Position numbers and translations under genes: made by a program. Below are positions 6,611 through 15,528 of a stretch of DNA of 17,696 nucleotides, one piece after another. Under the pieces are notes generated by a model. That model was not told the origin of the DNA and did no database searches. It saw only the letters and a program-made list of their open reading frames with translations. The stretch is from Elusimicrobiota bacterium. Its GTDB lineage: Bacteria > CG03 > SLGR01 > JAGXOG01. The stretch is from assembly GCA_027858455.1 (NCBI GenBank), contig JAQICQ010000038.1, positions 1 through 17,696 of the forward strand. The letters are read 5' to 3'. Each line of letters starts with the position of its first letter. Position 1 is the stretch's first letter.

Positions 6611-7196
6611 ACTTATTATCGGCTCCTGTATTTATTAAAAAGAAAAGAGGTCCGAACGAGAGATAGGCAGCTTTCATAATCTTTGGAGCATGCAGGCAGT
6701 CAACCATAACAAGACCCGGGTAAACTGAGGTAGCGCCATTTCTAATATTAAATTTATGATACCCTATCCATTCAAAGGCAATAAGCATCACCCAGTATAT
6801 ACTTGAATACAGAATAACCTTTTGCGAAAACAGTTTATAGGAAAGTCTCTGCTGAAATTGCCAGTATATAATATATACCCCCAGCAGCCCTATGGCAAAA
6901 GCAGAAAGAGTGAAAATATTGATTCCCAGAATAACCGCAGCGCCGCTGTCATATAAGTAAAAACTTTTTGCCATATAAACCCATATAAAACCAAGAAATG
7001 TGGACACGGCAAATGCAGTCAGAAACTTTTTTTTACGCATAACTATAAGCGAAGAAAGAACAATTGCATAAGATATATATACCCGGTTGCCCTGGTGAAA
7101 GAGTCCAAGTAACAGCAGCATAATACAAAATATCACAGCGCTTGCCGCAAATGTCTTATACCAGCTGTATACAGACGATTCTGGATTTTTATTCAT
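6594..7196 (-). CDS. Unrecognised membrane protein, about six helices
   Basis: A 200-residue membrane protein I cannot place in a family. The start is the ATG at 7196, preceded by GGTGGAG with good spacing; a GTG fifteen bases upstream is the alternative. Hydrophobic stretches lie at about residues 15-32, 37-52, 59-78, 87-110, 127-144 and 174-189. Between the last two is a strikingly polar segment with residues of enzyme-like character: FEWIGYHKF (141-149), then YPG (159-161) and VDCLHAP (165-171). Glu142, His147, Asp166, Cys167 and His169 are candidates for a metal or active site near the membrane surface. It overlaps the 3' end of nth by 17 bases and is bracketed by a 17-bp direct repeat. 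It may be read from ppdK 79 bases upstream or from its own weak promoter. Confidence 0.72.
   Translation of the reverse strand: MNKNPESSVYSWYKTFAASAVIFCIMLLLLGLFHQGNRVYISYAIVLSSLIVMRKKKFLTAFAVSTFLGFIWVYMAKSFYLYDSGAAVILGINIFTLSAFAIGLLGVYIIYWQFQQRLSYKLFSQKVILYSSIYWVMLIAFEWIGYHKFNIRNGATSVYPGLVMVDCLHAPKIMKAAYLSFGPLFFLINTGADNKFKDYF
6599..6615. repeat. 17-bp direct repeat, copy 1
   Basis: AATAATCTTTAAACTTA, identical to 7250-7266. This copy lies over the overlapping 3' ends of nth and the membrane-protein gene. Confidence 0.85.
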
Positions 7197-7249
7197 TTTA
7201 AACCGCTCCACCTACCCCAACTTTGTTTTTTACGACCTGTCCGAGCCGT

Positions 7250-7266
7250 AATAATCTTTAAACTTA
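7250..7266. repeat. 17-bp direct repeat, copy 2
   Basis: Second exact copy of AATAATCTTTAAACTTA, in the 79-base gap between the ppdK stop and the start of the membrane-protein gene, 651 bases from copy 1. The rest of this gap shows an imperfect inverted repeat (7231-7250) and the Shine-Dalgarno of the membrane-protein gene. Confidence 0.85.
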
Positions 7267-7275
7267 ATGTAAGAG

Positions 7276-9984
7276 TTATTTATCCGATTTATTCTCAAGC
7301 GCGCCCTGCGCTGCGGACAGCCGCGCAATCGGAACCCGGTACGGTGAACAAGAAACGTAGTTAAGTCCAATCCGGTGACAGAATTTTACCGATGCGGGCT
7401 CTCCGCCGTGCTCGCCGCAGATACCGACTTTCAGATCTTCTTTAACCGAACGGCCGCGTTTGACAGCCATCTCAACAAGCTGGCCTACGCCCTCCTGGTC
7501 AAGAGCCACAAACGGATCCCTCGCAAAAATCTTTTTTTCAACGTATTCCGGCAAAAACTTTCCGGCGTCATCGCGCGAAACTCCCAGAGTCATCTGGGTC
7601 AGGTCGTTTGTGCCGAATGAAAAGAACTCTGCTTCGGCAGCAATTTTATCCGCTACCAGACAAGCGCGCGGTATCTCTATCATCGTGCCTACTTTATAAT
7701 CAACTTTCTGCCCGGTCTCGGAGATTACCTCTTCTGCAACCTCTCTTATAATTTCTTCCTGATTTTTAAACTCATGCTCGGTTGAAATTAACGGAACCAT
7801 TATTTCAGGATGAACCTCAATGCCTTCGGCAGCAAGCTCGCAGGCTGCTTCCATAATCGCCCTGGCTTGCATCTTTGATATTGAAGGAAAAGTTATACCG
7901 AGACGACAACCACGGTGCCCTAACATGGGGTTAAGCTCACTCAGGGATTCAACTTTAGTTTTTATGGTCTCTGCCGGTATGCCTATTTTACCGGACAATT
8001 CCTTTATATCTTTATCGCCTTTGGGCAAAAATTCATGGAGCGGCGGGTCCAAAAGCCTTACTGTAACCGGAAGTCCGTCCATAGCTTTAAATATTCCTAT
8101 AAAATCATCTCTCTGCATAGGCAGCAGTTTCACCAGCGCCTTGTTTTTAGCTTCTCCTTTATCGGAAAGAATCATCTTCTGCATGGCAGGAATCCTGTCT
8201 TCACCGAAGAACATATGCTCTGTACGGCAAAGACCTATTCCTTCCGCGCCGAACTCTCTTGCTTTTTTTGCGTCTTCGGGAGTATCGGCATTTGTTCTTA
8301 CCCCCATTTCCCTGAACTTGTCCGAAAGATCCATAATTTTTGCAAAATCTCCGGTTAATTCCGGGGTCTTAAGATCTACTTTACCATCTATAACTTCACC
8401 GTTTGTGCCGTTTATTGTGATCCAGTCACCTTCTTTATATTCTTTGTCTTTAAAACGGCAGGTTCCGGCCTTTCTGTTAAGTGTAAGATCACCGCAGCCC
8501 GCTACACACGGGCTTCCCATACCCCTGGCAACCACCGCCGCATGAGAAGTCATACCTCCTTTTGCCGTAAGTATTCCTTCTGATGCATGCATGCCGCCTA
8601 TATCTTCCGGCGAAGTTTCATTTCTTACCAGAAGTACTTTTTCTCCTTCCCCTGATTTTTCCTCTGCATCATCGGAATCAAATACTATTTTTCCGACTGC
8701 CGCGCCGGGTGAGGCGGGAAGACCTTTCCCTATAATTTCATAGGAAGCTTCCGGATCTATCTGGGGATGCAGAAGTTCATCAAGTTTTTTCGGTTCAACT
8801 CTCATTATAGCTGTTTTCTCATCTATTAAGCCCTCGTCAAGCATATCAACGGCTATCTTTACCGCCGAGGTCCCGGTTCTCTTGCCTGTCCTGGTCTGTA
8901 ATATATAAAGCTTTCCTTCCTCAATTGTAAATTCAAGATCCTGCACATCTTTATAATGGTTTTCAAGTTTTTCCCTTATTTCCGCTAACTGCTTAAAAGA
9001 TTCTGGCATAATCTCTTCAAGAGAAGGAAACTTTTGGCTTCTTTCTTCTTCGGATATCTCTTTTGCTTCGGCCCATAATTTAGAATCTTCTACTGTAAGC
9101 TGACGGGGAGTCCTGATACCTGCAACGACATCCTCTCCCTGAGCATTTGTAAGATATTCACCGTAAAATTTATCTTCTCCGGTAGAAGGATTTCTTGTAA
9201 AAGCTACGCCGGTAGCAGACTCATCTCCTGTATTTCCAAAGACCATGGCCTGTACATTAACAGCCGTGCCGAGCAACCCGGTTATACTGTTTATCTCTCT
9301 GTATTTATTAGCACGCGGATTATCCCAAGAACCAAAAACCGCATCAATAGATTTATTAAGCTGAACTTTGGGGTCATCGGGAAAACTATCTTCCCCGGTT
9401 TCTTCTTTGTAAACTTTTTTAAATCTGTCAACCAGGTCCTTTAAATCGTCGGCAGTAAGGTCTGTATCTTTATCAACGCCTTTTTCTTTTTTCATCTGTT
9501 CCAGTTTTTCTTCAAATTTTTTCCCATCTATTCCCATTACAACATTACCGAACATCTGGATAAATCTTCTGTAAGAATCCCAGCCGAACCTTTTATTTGA
9601 ACTCATTTTAATGAGCCCCTCTACAGAATCCGGATTCAGCCCGAGATTTAGAACGGTATCCATCATGCCCGGCATAGACTGCGCCGCGCCACTTCGGACC
9701 GAAACTAAAAGAGGGTCATTCTTATCCCCTAATTTTTTTCCCATAACTTTTTCAAGTTTAGTTAAATTGTCTTCAAGCTGCTCTTTCATACCGTCCGGAT
9801 ATTTTCCGCTGGCCGAATAATGGCTGCAAACTTCGGTAGTTATTGTAAAACCTGAAGGCACCGGCAATCCTATAGTGGTCATCTCTGCGAGATTTGCACC
9901 TTTGCCCCCCAATAAATTTTTCATCTTTGTCGAACCGTCAGTCTCACCTTTACTGAAAAAATAAACGTGTTTTTGGTCTGTCAT
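7276..9984 (-). CDS. ppdK: Pyruvate, phosphate dikinase
   Basis: Interconverts pyruvate + ATP + phosphate and phosphoenolpyruvate + AMP + pyrophosphate, so it can run glycolysis with pyrophosphate gain or gluconeogenesis. The 902 residues fit the family. The N-terminal nucleotide-binding domain starts with [10 protein letters not shown] (26-35) and includes VSVRSGA (94-100). The swivelling phosphohistidine domain has [13 protein letters not shown] (476-488) with His481 as phosphate carrier and Thr479 at the position used for regulation in plants. The C-terminal PEP/pyruvate TIM barrel has GLCRTEHMF (584-592), GTNDLTQM (791-798) and the catalytic Cys856 in GICGEHGG. Start fixed by AAAAGGAG five bases upstream. 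No DUF299-type PPDK regulatory protein lies in the window. It follows the DUF167 gene by 68 bases with a likely own promoter. Confidence 0.97.
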   Translation of the reverse strand: MTDQKHVYFFSKGETDGSTKMKNLLGGKGANLAEMTTIGLPVPSGFTITTEVCSHYSASGKYPDGMKEQLEDNLTKLEKVMGKKLGDKNDPLLVSVRSGAAQSMPGMMDTVLNLGLNPDSVEGLIKMSSNKRFGWDSYRRFIQMFGNVVMGIDGKKFEEKLEQMKKEKGVDKDTDLTADDLKDLVDRFKKVYKEETGEDSFPDDPKVQLNKSIDAVFGSWDNPRANKYREINSITGLLGTAVNVQAMVFGNTGDESATGVAFTRNPSTGEDKFYGEYLTNAQGEDVVAGIRTPRQLTVEDSKLWAEAKEISEEERSQKFPSLEEIMPESFKQLAEIREKLENHYKDVQDLEFTIEEGKLYILQTRTGKRTGTSAVKIAVDMLDEGLIDEKTAIMRVEPKKLDELLHPQIDPEASYEIIGKGLPASPGAAVGKIVFDSDDAEEKSGEGEKVLLVRNETSPEDIGGMHASEGILTAKGGMTSHAAVVARGMGSPCVAGCGDLTLNRKAGTCRFKDKEYKEGDWITINGTNGEVIDGKVDLKTPELTGDFAKIMDLSDKFREMGVRTNADTPEDAKKAREFGAEGIGLCRTEHMFFGEDRIPAMQKMILSDKGEAKNKALVKLLPMQRDDFIGIFKAMDGLPVTVRLLDPPLHEFLPKGDKDIKELSGKIGIPAETIKTKVESLSELNPMLGHRGCRLGITFPSISKMQARAIMEAACELAAEGIEVHPEIMVPLISTEHEFKNQEEIIREVAEEVISETGQKVDYKVGTMIEIPRACLVADKIAAEAEFFSFGTNDLTQMTLGVSRDDAGKFLPEYVEKKIFARDPFVALDQEGVGQLVEMAVKRGRSVKEDLKVGICGEHGGEPASVKFCHRIGLNYVSCSPYRVPIARLSAAQGALENKSDK

Positions 9985-9989
9985 AATTT

Positions 9990-9997
9990 CTCCTTTT
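9990..9997 (-). promoter_or_regulatory. Shine-Dalgarno of ppdK (AAAAGGAG)
   Basis: AAAAGGAG on the minus strand, five bases before the ppdK ATG; one of the strongest ribosome binding sites here, fitting a highly expressed central-metabolism enzyme. Confidence 0.85.
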
Positions 9998-10035
9998 TTA
10001 ACTTATCTTTTTTTTAAATTCTAATTAAAACTTAA

Positions 10036-10056
10036 CTATTTAAATTATCATGTCAA
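10036..10056 (-). promoter_or_regulatory. Likely ppdK promoter region with consensus -35 TTGACA
   Basis: A perfect TTGACA lies at 10056-10051 on the minus strand and contains the TGA stop of the DUF167 gene. The -10 is uncertain: TAAGTT with a 16-base spacer is a poor match. Alternatively GATAAT (10049-10044), inside the element ATGATAATTT, could be the -10 of a slightly earlier promoter. The gap from 9985 to 10052 otherwise holds only A/T-rich leader sequence. Confidence 0.4.
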
Positions 10057-10391
10057 CTCTTTTCGGTTTTAATTATATCCCTGAAACCGCTTGCGGTCAT
10101 CCCTTTTATTTTAATTACTTTATCCCTCGCAGTTTTACCTTTGATAATCTTTATCCCTGCCTTGCTTATATTAAGCTCACCTGCCAGAAATTTTATGAGT
10201 TCTTTATTTGCCTTGCCGTCTTCTGGCGGGGCGTTTACATAAACTTTGATTCTTTTCCCCGAAGTTTTATTCGCCCTTTCATCCGAACTTTTCCCCGAAC
10301 TTTTTCGCGAGAAATACCTTATCTCTTTTTTTGAAGCTCCGGGCTGAACCCGGAGGTGAACTTTAAGGAACTTATTTTTTCCCGGAGGCAT
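10053..10391 (-). CDS. DUF167 (YggU-like) protein with Ser/Lys-rich insert
   Basis: A small conserved protein of unknown function. The family core is clear: VHLRVQPGASKKEI (residues 11-24), then KVYVNAPPEDGKANKELIKFL near the middle, then KIIKGKTARDKVIKIKG, the usual PxDGKAN and GxTxRxK signatures. I place the start at the ATG at 10391 (112 residues), overlapping glyS by 20 bases; a longer TTG-started reading would only translate the glyS tail out of frame. Between the first and second core strands is an extra hydrophilic stretch, SRKSSGKSSDERANKTSGK (27-45), encoded by a repetitive AAAAGTTCGGGG-like sequence. The insert looks like a local repeat expansion in a surface loop. Co-transcribed with glyS. 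Confidence 0.82.
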   Translation of the reverse strand: MPPGKNKFLKVHLRVQPGASKKEIRYFSRKSSGKSSDERANKTSGKRIKVYVNAPPEDGKANKELIKFLAGELNISKAGIKIIKGKTARDKVIKIKGMTASGFRDIIKTEKS

Positions 10392-10445
10392 TTCCGGACA
10401 CATTTTCCGATGTTTTTTCGGGCACAAGTTCGGGCACAAGTTCGG
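10283..10445 (-). repeat. Long-range inverted repeat enclosing a hairpin at the glyS/DUF167 junction
   Basis: Arms 10283-10301 and 10427-10445 are complementary at 17 of 19 positions. Inside lies a perfect 7-bp hairpin with a five-base loop (10337-10343 with 10349-10355, CTCCGGG/CCCGGAG). A second copy of CCCGGAG at 10381-10387, just after the DUF167 start codon in the mRNA sense, could compete for the same arm. No T-run follows, so it is not a classical terminator. Confidence 0.55.
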
Positions 10446-12534
10446 GCAAAAATTCCAGCTCGGATATATCCCCGGCCGGCGCAAAAAGCTCAAAAATATT
10501 TTTTAACATAGCAAGGCGGTTGGCGCGCAAATCTTTATCCTCCACCATCACCATAACTTCGTCAAAATATTTGTCTATGGATTTTCTCATAGAAGCAAGT
10601 TTAACAAGCACTTTTTTATACCCGCCCGCTGCTAAAAGCTTTTCTACCTCTTTTGAAACGGTGCGGTATTCCTTGCTTAATTTCTTCTCCCGGTCATCTT
10701 TGAGCTTTCTGCCGTCATATTTTATGGGTATCTTTATTCCTTTTTCTCCGGCTTGCTTTAAAATATTTTTTATTCTCTTAAATGCTGTTATAATTGAATC
10801 AAAACCATCAGAAGTTTTTATATCCGCAACTGCTTCTGCCTTTACGGCAAGAAGCCCCGGATTAAGGCGTTCTCCGGCCATCACACACCGGACCACATCA
10901 TATTTAAAATTTATACCGAGATAATTTTCAACTTGTTTTCCAATAAATCCGCGAATTTTCTCTGTATGCTTTTTCTTTAATTTTATGCCCTGTTTTTTAT
11001 ATACTTTTAAACTTTCTTTAACTATATCCTCTATATCTATATCCCAGTTAAACCCCGCCATAATATTTATCAGCCCTTTAACTAAACGTCTCAGCCCGAA
11101 TGGATCCGCCGAACCGGTAGCTTCAACTCCGGTTCCTATATTTCCGCAAACCGTATCGATTCTGTCGACGGCTCCGACTACGGCCGCTATCTCTTGCCGG
11201 GGAATATCTCCGGCGGGATTAACGGGATAATAATGTTCTCGCACAGAAAGCGCTACATCTTTATCTTCGCCGTCAAGAGCTGCATATATAGAACCGGCGG
11301 TGCCTTCAAGTTCCGGAAATTCTTCTACAATATATGATACCAAATCCGCCTTAGCCAGAGTGGCGGCGCGAACTGATTTACGGATAAATGTTTTGTCTTT
11401 ATTAAGCCTTCGGGCCAGATATTCCGATAAATCCCGGAGCCTTTCCGTCTTATCGTACAAAGTACCCAGTCCTCTGCTGAACTGGACGCCATCAAGCAAT
11501 TTGACATAATCGTTAAGTGCTTTTTTACGGTCTTTATTTAAGAAAAATTCGGCATCCTCCAGCCGGGCAATGAGAACTTTTCTGTAACCCTTTCTTATAG
11601 TTTCTAAATGCTCGGAAATGCCGTCCCGGACACCTACAAAGTAGTTAAGCAGATTGCCGGCTTTGTCTTCAACCGGGAAATATTTCTGATGGTGGACAAG
11701 GCAGGCCTCAATAATTTCTCTCGGCATACGGAGATATTTTTCGGGGAATTTGCCCTTTATTCCGGTTGGAAATTCTACCGAATTATTTATTTCCTCTAAT
11801 AATTCATCTTTCTGCATGGGATACCCTTTTGTATATCTCAATGGCCTTTCCACTGCGTTTTTAAGGCACCTGAGACGTTCTGCCGAATCGGCATAAACAT
11901 AATTGCGTTTTAATATTTTCTTATAATCTTTAATTTTATCTATATAGATTTTACGGTCCGCAAAGATGTAGTGGCCCCGCGAAGAGCGGCCGGCGCTTAG
12001 ATTACCGAATTTAAACTTTACCGCCTGCCGACCGAATTTTACCAATAGCCAGCGTATCGGGCGGGGAAACCGAACCGGAGCTCCCGGCCAGCGCATAGTT
12101 ATCGGAAATTCAAGCCCCTTAATAAATTCATTTGTAATCTCCGGGAGTATATCTCTTACCGCACCCCCCGATATTTTTTTCTCACAGAAATAGTATTCGC
12201 CTTTTGGGGTCTCTTTTTTAACTAAATCGTTAAAATCAACCCCCATACCCTTAGCAAACCCCAGACCGGCCTTTGTGGGACGGCCATCCTTTACGGCAAC
12301 CAAGGCCGGAGGACCCTTTTTAACTTCAAATACGGAGTTTTGATGAGAGGCTGCCTTATTGACTTTTACCGCTGCCCGCCGGACAGAAACCATAATTTTT
12401 ACCCGGCTGTGCTCAATACGGTAATTTTTAAGAATCCCGCTGAAAATTTCGGCGCCGGTATCCCTGATTATCTTTATATCCGAAGGAGGGAGATTCTCGC
12501 ATCCTATTTCAATAAGAAGGGGATAGCTATTCAT
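10372..12534 (-). CDS. glyS: Glycyl-tRNA synthetase beta subunit
   Basis: Beta subunit of the tetrameric bacterial-type glycyl-tRNA synthetase, needed for tRNA recognition together with GlyQ. I place the start at the ATG at 12534 (720 residues), overlapping glyQ by eight bases, with AGGAAGG just upstream inside glyQ; the TTG nine bases earlier is less likely. Signatures: [12 protein letters not shown] near the N-terminus, HHQKYFPV (about 281-288) in the HD-like region, [17 protein letters not shown] (about 395-411), DPFGLRR (about 477-483), and a C-terminal anticodon-binding region. After the normal end ([14 protein letters not shown]) comes a tail of about 24 residues, [19 protein letters not shown] and so on, encoded by a 12-bp tandem repeat; this is unusual and probably not structured. 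Confidence 0.95.
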   Translation of the reverse strand: MNSYPLLIEIGCENLPPSDIKIIRDTGAEIFSGILKNYRIEHSRVKIMVSVRRAAVKVNKAASHQNSVFEVKKGPPALVAVKDGRPTKAGLGFAKGMGVDFNDLVKKETPKGEYYFCEKKISGGAVRDILPEITNEFIKGLEFPITMRWPGAPVRFPRPIRWLLVKFGRQAVKFKFGNLSAGRSSRGHYIFADRKIYIDKIKDYKKILKRNYVYADSAERLRCLKNAVERPLRYTKGYPMQKDELLEEINNSVEFPTGIKGKFPEKYLRMPREIIEACLVHHQKYFPVEDKAGNLLNYFVGVRDGISEHLETIRKGYRKVLIARLEDAEFFLNKDRKKALNDYVKLLDGVQFSRGLGTLYDKTERLRDLSEYLARRLNKDKTFIRKSVRAATLAKADLVSYIVEEFPELEGTAGSIYAALDGEDKDVALSVREHYYPVNPAGDIPRQEIAAVVGAVDRIDTVCGNIGTGVEATGSADPFGLRRLVKGLINIMAGFNWDIDIEDIVKESLKVYKKQGIKLKKKHTEKIRGFIGKQVENYLGINFKYDVVRCVMAGERLNPGLLAVKAEAVADIKTSDGFDSIITAFKRIKNILKQAGEKGIKIPIKYDGRKLKDDREKKLSKEYRTVSKEVEKLLAAGGYKKVLVKLASMRKSIDKYFDEVMVMVEDKDLRANRLAMLKNIFELFAPAGDISELEFLPELVPELVPEKTSENVSGNASGKK
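10417..10452. repeat. 12-bp tandem repeat in the 3' end of glyS
   Basis: TTCGGGCACAAG occurs twice exactly (10417-10428, 10429-10440), followed by a degenerate third unit (10441-10452). On the minus strand it encodes the [10 protein letters not shown] tail of GlyS. The unit length is a multiple of three, so expansion keeps the frame. Confidence 0.85.
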
Positions 12535-13366
12535 CAGACACAAACCTTCCTGCTACTTTATAGGCCATCTTTCTCACCCGCTCAATATAACGGTTTCTCT
12601 CATCCACGCTTATCACTCCCCGGGCGTCAAGCAGATTAAACGCGTGGGAAGCTTTAAGAACAAAATCATATGCCGGTTTCACCAGGTTTTTTTCTAAAAG
12701 CCGGCCGCACCTTTGTTCATAGCGGTTAAATAATTCTTTCTGCAAACCTGCATCTACTTCTTCAAAGTTGTACCGGGAAAACTCCTTCTCATCCTCAAGA
12801 TGTATATCCCCGTAAGTGTAATCTTTGTTCCACTTTATATCATAAACGCTGTCCACATCCTGCAGAAACATCGCAATTCTCTCTAAGCCGTAAGTTAGTT
12901 CAACGGGTATCTCTGTAAGGTCAATCCCTCCTATTTGCTGAAAATAAGTAAACTGCGTTATCTCCAGGCCGTCCAGCCATACCTCCCATCCCAGCCCCCA
13001 TGCTCCCAGTGTCGGGGATTTCCAGTCATCTTTAACAAGCCGAAAATCATGCTCTTTTAAATTTATACCCATCTGTTTTAAACTATTTCGATAAAGCTCC
13101 CCAACATTATCGGGAGAGGGCTTAAGAATTACCTGATACTGATAGTAATGCTGGAGACGGTTGGGATTATCGCCGTACCGGCCGTCGGCCGGGCGGCGGA
13201 CCGGTTCTACATAGGCTACATTTACCGGACGGTCGGTCAGAGAGTAAAAAAAAGTCGCGGGATTAAATGTACCTGCTCCTACTTCTATGTCGTAAGGTTG
13301 AAATAAAAGGCAGCCCTTGTTAAGCCAGTAATTATTTAACCTGGTTATTAATTCCTGAAAATACAT
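12527..13366 (-). CDS. glyQ: Glycyl-tRNA synthetase alpha subunit
   Basis: Catalytic alpha subunit of glycyl-tRNA synthetase (class II), partner of the adjacent GlyS. The 279 residues are typical. Visible family features include the N-terminal [17 protein letters not shown] (10-26), [16 protein letters not shown] (50-65, class II motif 2 arginines), [19 protein letters not shown] (126-144), and [11 protein letters not shown] (156-166, class II motif 3 with Arg163). The ATG at 13366 is preceded by GAGGAAAA and overlaps the end of recO by 35 bases, so translation is likely coupled. No T-box leader is visible, and none would fit at this internal operon position. Confidence 0.97.
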   Translation of the reverse strand: MYFQELITRLNNYWLNKGCLLFQPYDIEVGAGTFNPATFFYSLTDRPVNVAYVEPVRRPADGRYGDNPNRLQHYYQYQVILKPSPDNVGELYRNSLKQMGINLKEHDFRLVKDDWKSPTLGAWGLGWEVWLDGLEITQFTYFQQIGGIDLTEIPVELTYGLERIAMFLQDVDSVYDIKWNKDYTYGDIHLEDEKEFSRYNFEEVDAGLQKELFNRYEQRCGRLLEKNLVKPAYDFVLKASHAFNLLDARGVISVDERNRYIERVRKMAYKVAGRFVSDE

Positions 13367-14132
13367 TTTTCCTCTTTTTTAAGTTCATCTCAACAGAATT
13401 ATTGTTATTTAAAATTCTATCTAAAAATTTCATTGATTTAAGATTTTTTCCAAACTCATATTTTATAAATTTTTGGATAATATTTCCAATCTCACTCTGG
13501 GATTTTTTATCTAACTTATAATCTGAATCCAATTTTTTTATGCTCAATAAAGCCTCTCCGGATACCGGCCAGCTCAGATCTCTTTTTGATAAACATCCGC
13601 TGCAATAAACACTTCCTTCTTCCGGAGCAAAATGCGGGTTTTTAAAATTTTTTGTTGAACATTTGCCGCATTCAAAAAAATCAAGCCGGTATCCGGCCTG
13701 CTTTAAAAGTCTGAATATGAAGAGCCAGGTAATTGAAGGGAGACTGCCTCCCTGCTTAATATCCAGAAGGGCTCCTTTGAAAAGATTATAGATAACAGGA
13801 TGCGGGTCATCATCCGTATTTAATATATCCATACATTCAAGCATCAGGGCGCAATAATAATATGTTTTCATATCCTCTCTTAAATTCAAATTTGACAGTA
13901 GCGTATCTGCACCAGTTATTATTGCCAGCTCGCTGCCCGGTTTCCGGTAGAGCATAAATTCATTTACAGTGAGAGGCTCAAGCGAAGCTCCGAATTTTGA
14001 TTTGGTTTTGCGGGACCCTTTTGCCACCGCCCTTACTTTTCCCAGCCGGTGGGTAAATATGACTACAACCCTGTGGCCTTCGCCGAAATCATAACTCTTT
14101 ATTACTATTCCCTCGGTTCTTTTAAGATACAT
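13332..14132 (-). CDS. recO: DNA repair protein RecO
   Basis: Recombination mediator that helps load RecA on gapped DNA with RecF/RecR. A 266-residue protein. The N-terminal OB-fold domain begins [20 protein letters not shown] (2-21) and continues [21 protein letters not shown] (33-53), both characteristic. A zinc site follows: Cys155-x2-Cys158 and Cys177-x2-Cys180. The C-terminus is helical with a basic tail ([10 protein letters not shown]) that overlaps glyQ. The start codon sits in a 16-bp tandem duplication that creates a second out-of-frame ATG sixteen bases upstream, and there is no well-spaced Shine-Dalgarno, so expression may be low or coupled to mgtE, whose stop lies 21 bases upstream. 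Confidence 0.93.
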   Translation of the reverse strand: MYLKRTEGIVIKSYDFGEGHRVVVIFTHRLGKVRAVAKGSRKTKSKFGASLEPLTVNEFMLYRKPGSELAIITGADTLLSNLNLREDMKTYYYCALMLECMDILNTDDDPHPVIYNLFKGALLDIKQGGSLPSITWLFIFRLLKQAGYRLDFFECGKCSTKNFKNPHFAPEEGSVYCSGCLSKRDLSWPVSGEALLSIKKLDSDYKLDKKSQSEIGNIIQKFIKYEFGKNLKSMKFLDRILNNNNSVEMNLKKRKNVFSGINNQVK

Positions 14133-14149
14133 TTCTTATAAGATACATT
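14118..14149. repeat. 16-bp tandem duplication over the recO start codon
   Basis: On the minus strand AATGTATCTTATAAGA (14149-14134) is followed directly by AATGTATCTTAAAAGA (14133-14118), 15 of 16 identical. The downstream unit holds the recO ATG; the upstream ATG opens an eight-codon frame that ends inside recO. Confidence 0.85.
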
Positions 14150-14153
14150 GTTC

Positions 14154-15521
14154 CTACAAAAGAATAAATGTAGAAAGCAATAAGTAGGTAGTAAGACTTA
14201 TCGCATCGGTAGCGGTAGTTACAAAAGGTCCTGTAGCTACTGCCGGGTCTATATTCATTTTCTCAAATATTATAGGCATAATAGCTCCCAGAGTCGAGGC
14301 TATCGTCATTGACAGGCACATCCCGGCGCTTACTACAATCCCGAGAAACAGAGGTTTAACTCCCTCTGCGGGATACCGTATTCTGGCAATTAACCCCATC
14401 ATTATCCCGTAACTCAGCCCCAATACAAAACCTACTTTCATCTGCTTAAAAACAGGTACCCATATTTTTTTTAAATCTATATTTCCTATAGCCAGGCCCC
14501 TGACAACAATTGTAGAAGACTGAACGCCTACATTACCCCCCATGCCCATTATAACCGGAATAAAAGCCGCAATTACCAGTACTTGTCCCAGAGTGTCCTG
14601 AAACGCCCCTACAATCCCCATAGTGAGAAGTCCCCCTATCCAGGAGACAAAAAGCCACGGCCAACGGATTTTAAATATTTGCAGTACTGACTCACTTAAA
14701 AGCTCTTCGCTTTCGGTACCGGCCATCTTTACTATATCTTCTGTCGCTTCCTGATGTATAACATCAACGATATCGTCAATAGTAATAACCCCCAGTAATA
14801 AATCATTCTCATCCACAACCGGCACGGACAGAAGGTCGTAATGAGTAAAAAGGCGGGCTACATCTTCCTGGTCCATGGTGACATCTACTTTGATATTATC
14901 TACCGGTTTTGCAATATCCGATATTTTTTCGTCAGGACCGGTGGCAATAAGCCTCTGCAGCGATATTCCACCGATCAACCTGCCGGAAGAATCTGTTGAA
15001 TAGAGAGCATAAACATTTTTAACTTCTTTGGTATTTAAAGATTTTTGCAGAGTAAGCAGCGCTGCACGCGCGGTCATCCCGGGTTTTAAAGCAACGTACT
15101 CGGTCGTCATCTTACCGCCGGCGGTCTCGTAGCCGTAAGACATCAAGTTGTTTACATCTTCGACCTCTTTATCTTTCATCAGACTGAATAATTTATCTAA
15201 TTTCTCTTTGGAAAGTTTTTCGAAAAGGTCAACCCGCTCATCAGAAGCCATCTCATTTAAAATCGGTCCCAGCGCTCCGGTACGCAGATGTTTAATAATT
15301 TCCCTCTGATAAGTTAAATCTATTCTCTCAAAAAGTTCAACCTTACGATCAAACTTCAGAGCGAGGAAAACCTCCATCCTTTCAGATAGGGATAATTTAT
15401 TCCACCCTTCGGCAATATCAACTGCCGGAAGATAATTAACTAAAACGGTAAAATTATCTTTGTCCCCGCCGGCTATGGCGGCTTTTATATCAGGTATATA
15501 TATATCAATATTATTGCTCAT
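14154..15521 (-). CDS. mgtE: Mg2+ channel/transporter MgtE
   Basis: Inner-membrane Mg2+ channel gated by intracellular Mg2+. A 455-residue protein with the full family layout: cytoplasmic N domain (about 20-130), CBS pair (about 138-260) ending in GVITIDDIVDVIHQEATEDI, a connecting helix, then a C-terminal membrane domain with five expected helices from about residue 285. In the membrane part FIPVIMGMGGNVGVQSS (320-336) and TTATDAISL (435-443) are the family signatures; Asp439 corresponds to the pore Mg2+ ligand. There is no M-box or other leader: the ATG is only seven bases past a likely -10, so the message should be leaderless. It lies 32 bases downstream of a CorC-type gene and 21 bases upstream of recO. 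Confidence 0.95.
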   Translation of the reverse strand: MSNNIDIYIPDIKAAIAGGDKDNFTVLVNYLPAVDIAEGWNKLSLSERMEVFLALKFDRKVELFERIDLTYQREIIKHLRTGALGPILNEMASDERVDLFEKLSKEKLDKLFSLMKDKEVEDVNNLMSYGYETAGGKMTTEYVALKPGMTARAALLTLQKSLNTKEVKNVYALYSTDSSGRLIGGISLQRLIATGPDEKISDIAKPVDNIKVDVTMDQEDVARLFTHYDLLSVPVVDENDLLLGVITIDDIVDVIHQEATEDIVKMAGTESEELLSESVLQIFKIRWPWLFVSWIGGLLTMGIVGAFQDTLGQVLVIAAFIPVIMGMGGNVGVQSSTIVVRGLAIGNIDLKKIWVPVFKQMKVGFVLGLSYGIMMGLIARIRYPAEGVKPLFLGIVVSAGMCLSMTIASTLGAIMPIIFEKMNIDPAVATGPFVTTATDAISLTTYLLLSTFILL

Positions 15522-15528
15522 GTCTTAC

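Noticed and set aside
7231..7250. Imperfect inverted repeat TACGAC...GCCGTA as terminator of ppdK
   Set aside because: The stem is short with mismatches, and on the transcribed strand it is followed by a run of A, not T.
7820..8545. Long plus-strand frame opposite ppdK (241 codons)
   Set aside because: Ser/Ile-rich shadow of a highly conserved ppdK region; no ribosome binding site or family features.
10392..10493. TTG-started N-terminal extension of the DUF167 protein
   Set aside because: It is the glyS tail read in another frame, rich in Cys and Pro; the family core starts just after the ATG at 10391.
12535..12543. TTG start of glyS three codons upstream of the ATG
   Set aside because: The ATG at 12534 has a better-spaced AGGAAGG and gives the usual GlyS N-terminus.
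13367..13400. T-box leader for glyQS
   Set aside because: glyQ starts inside recO; there is no leader with T-box features.
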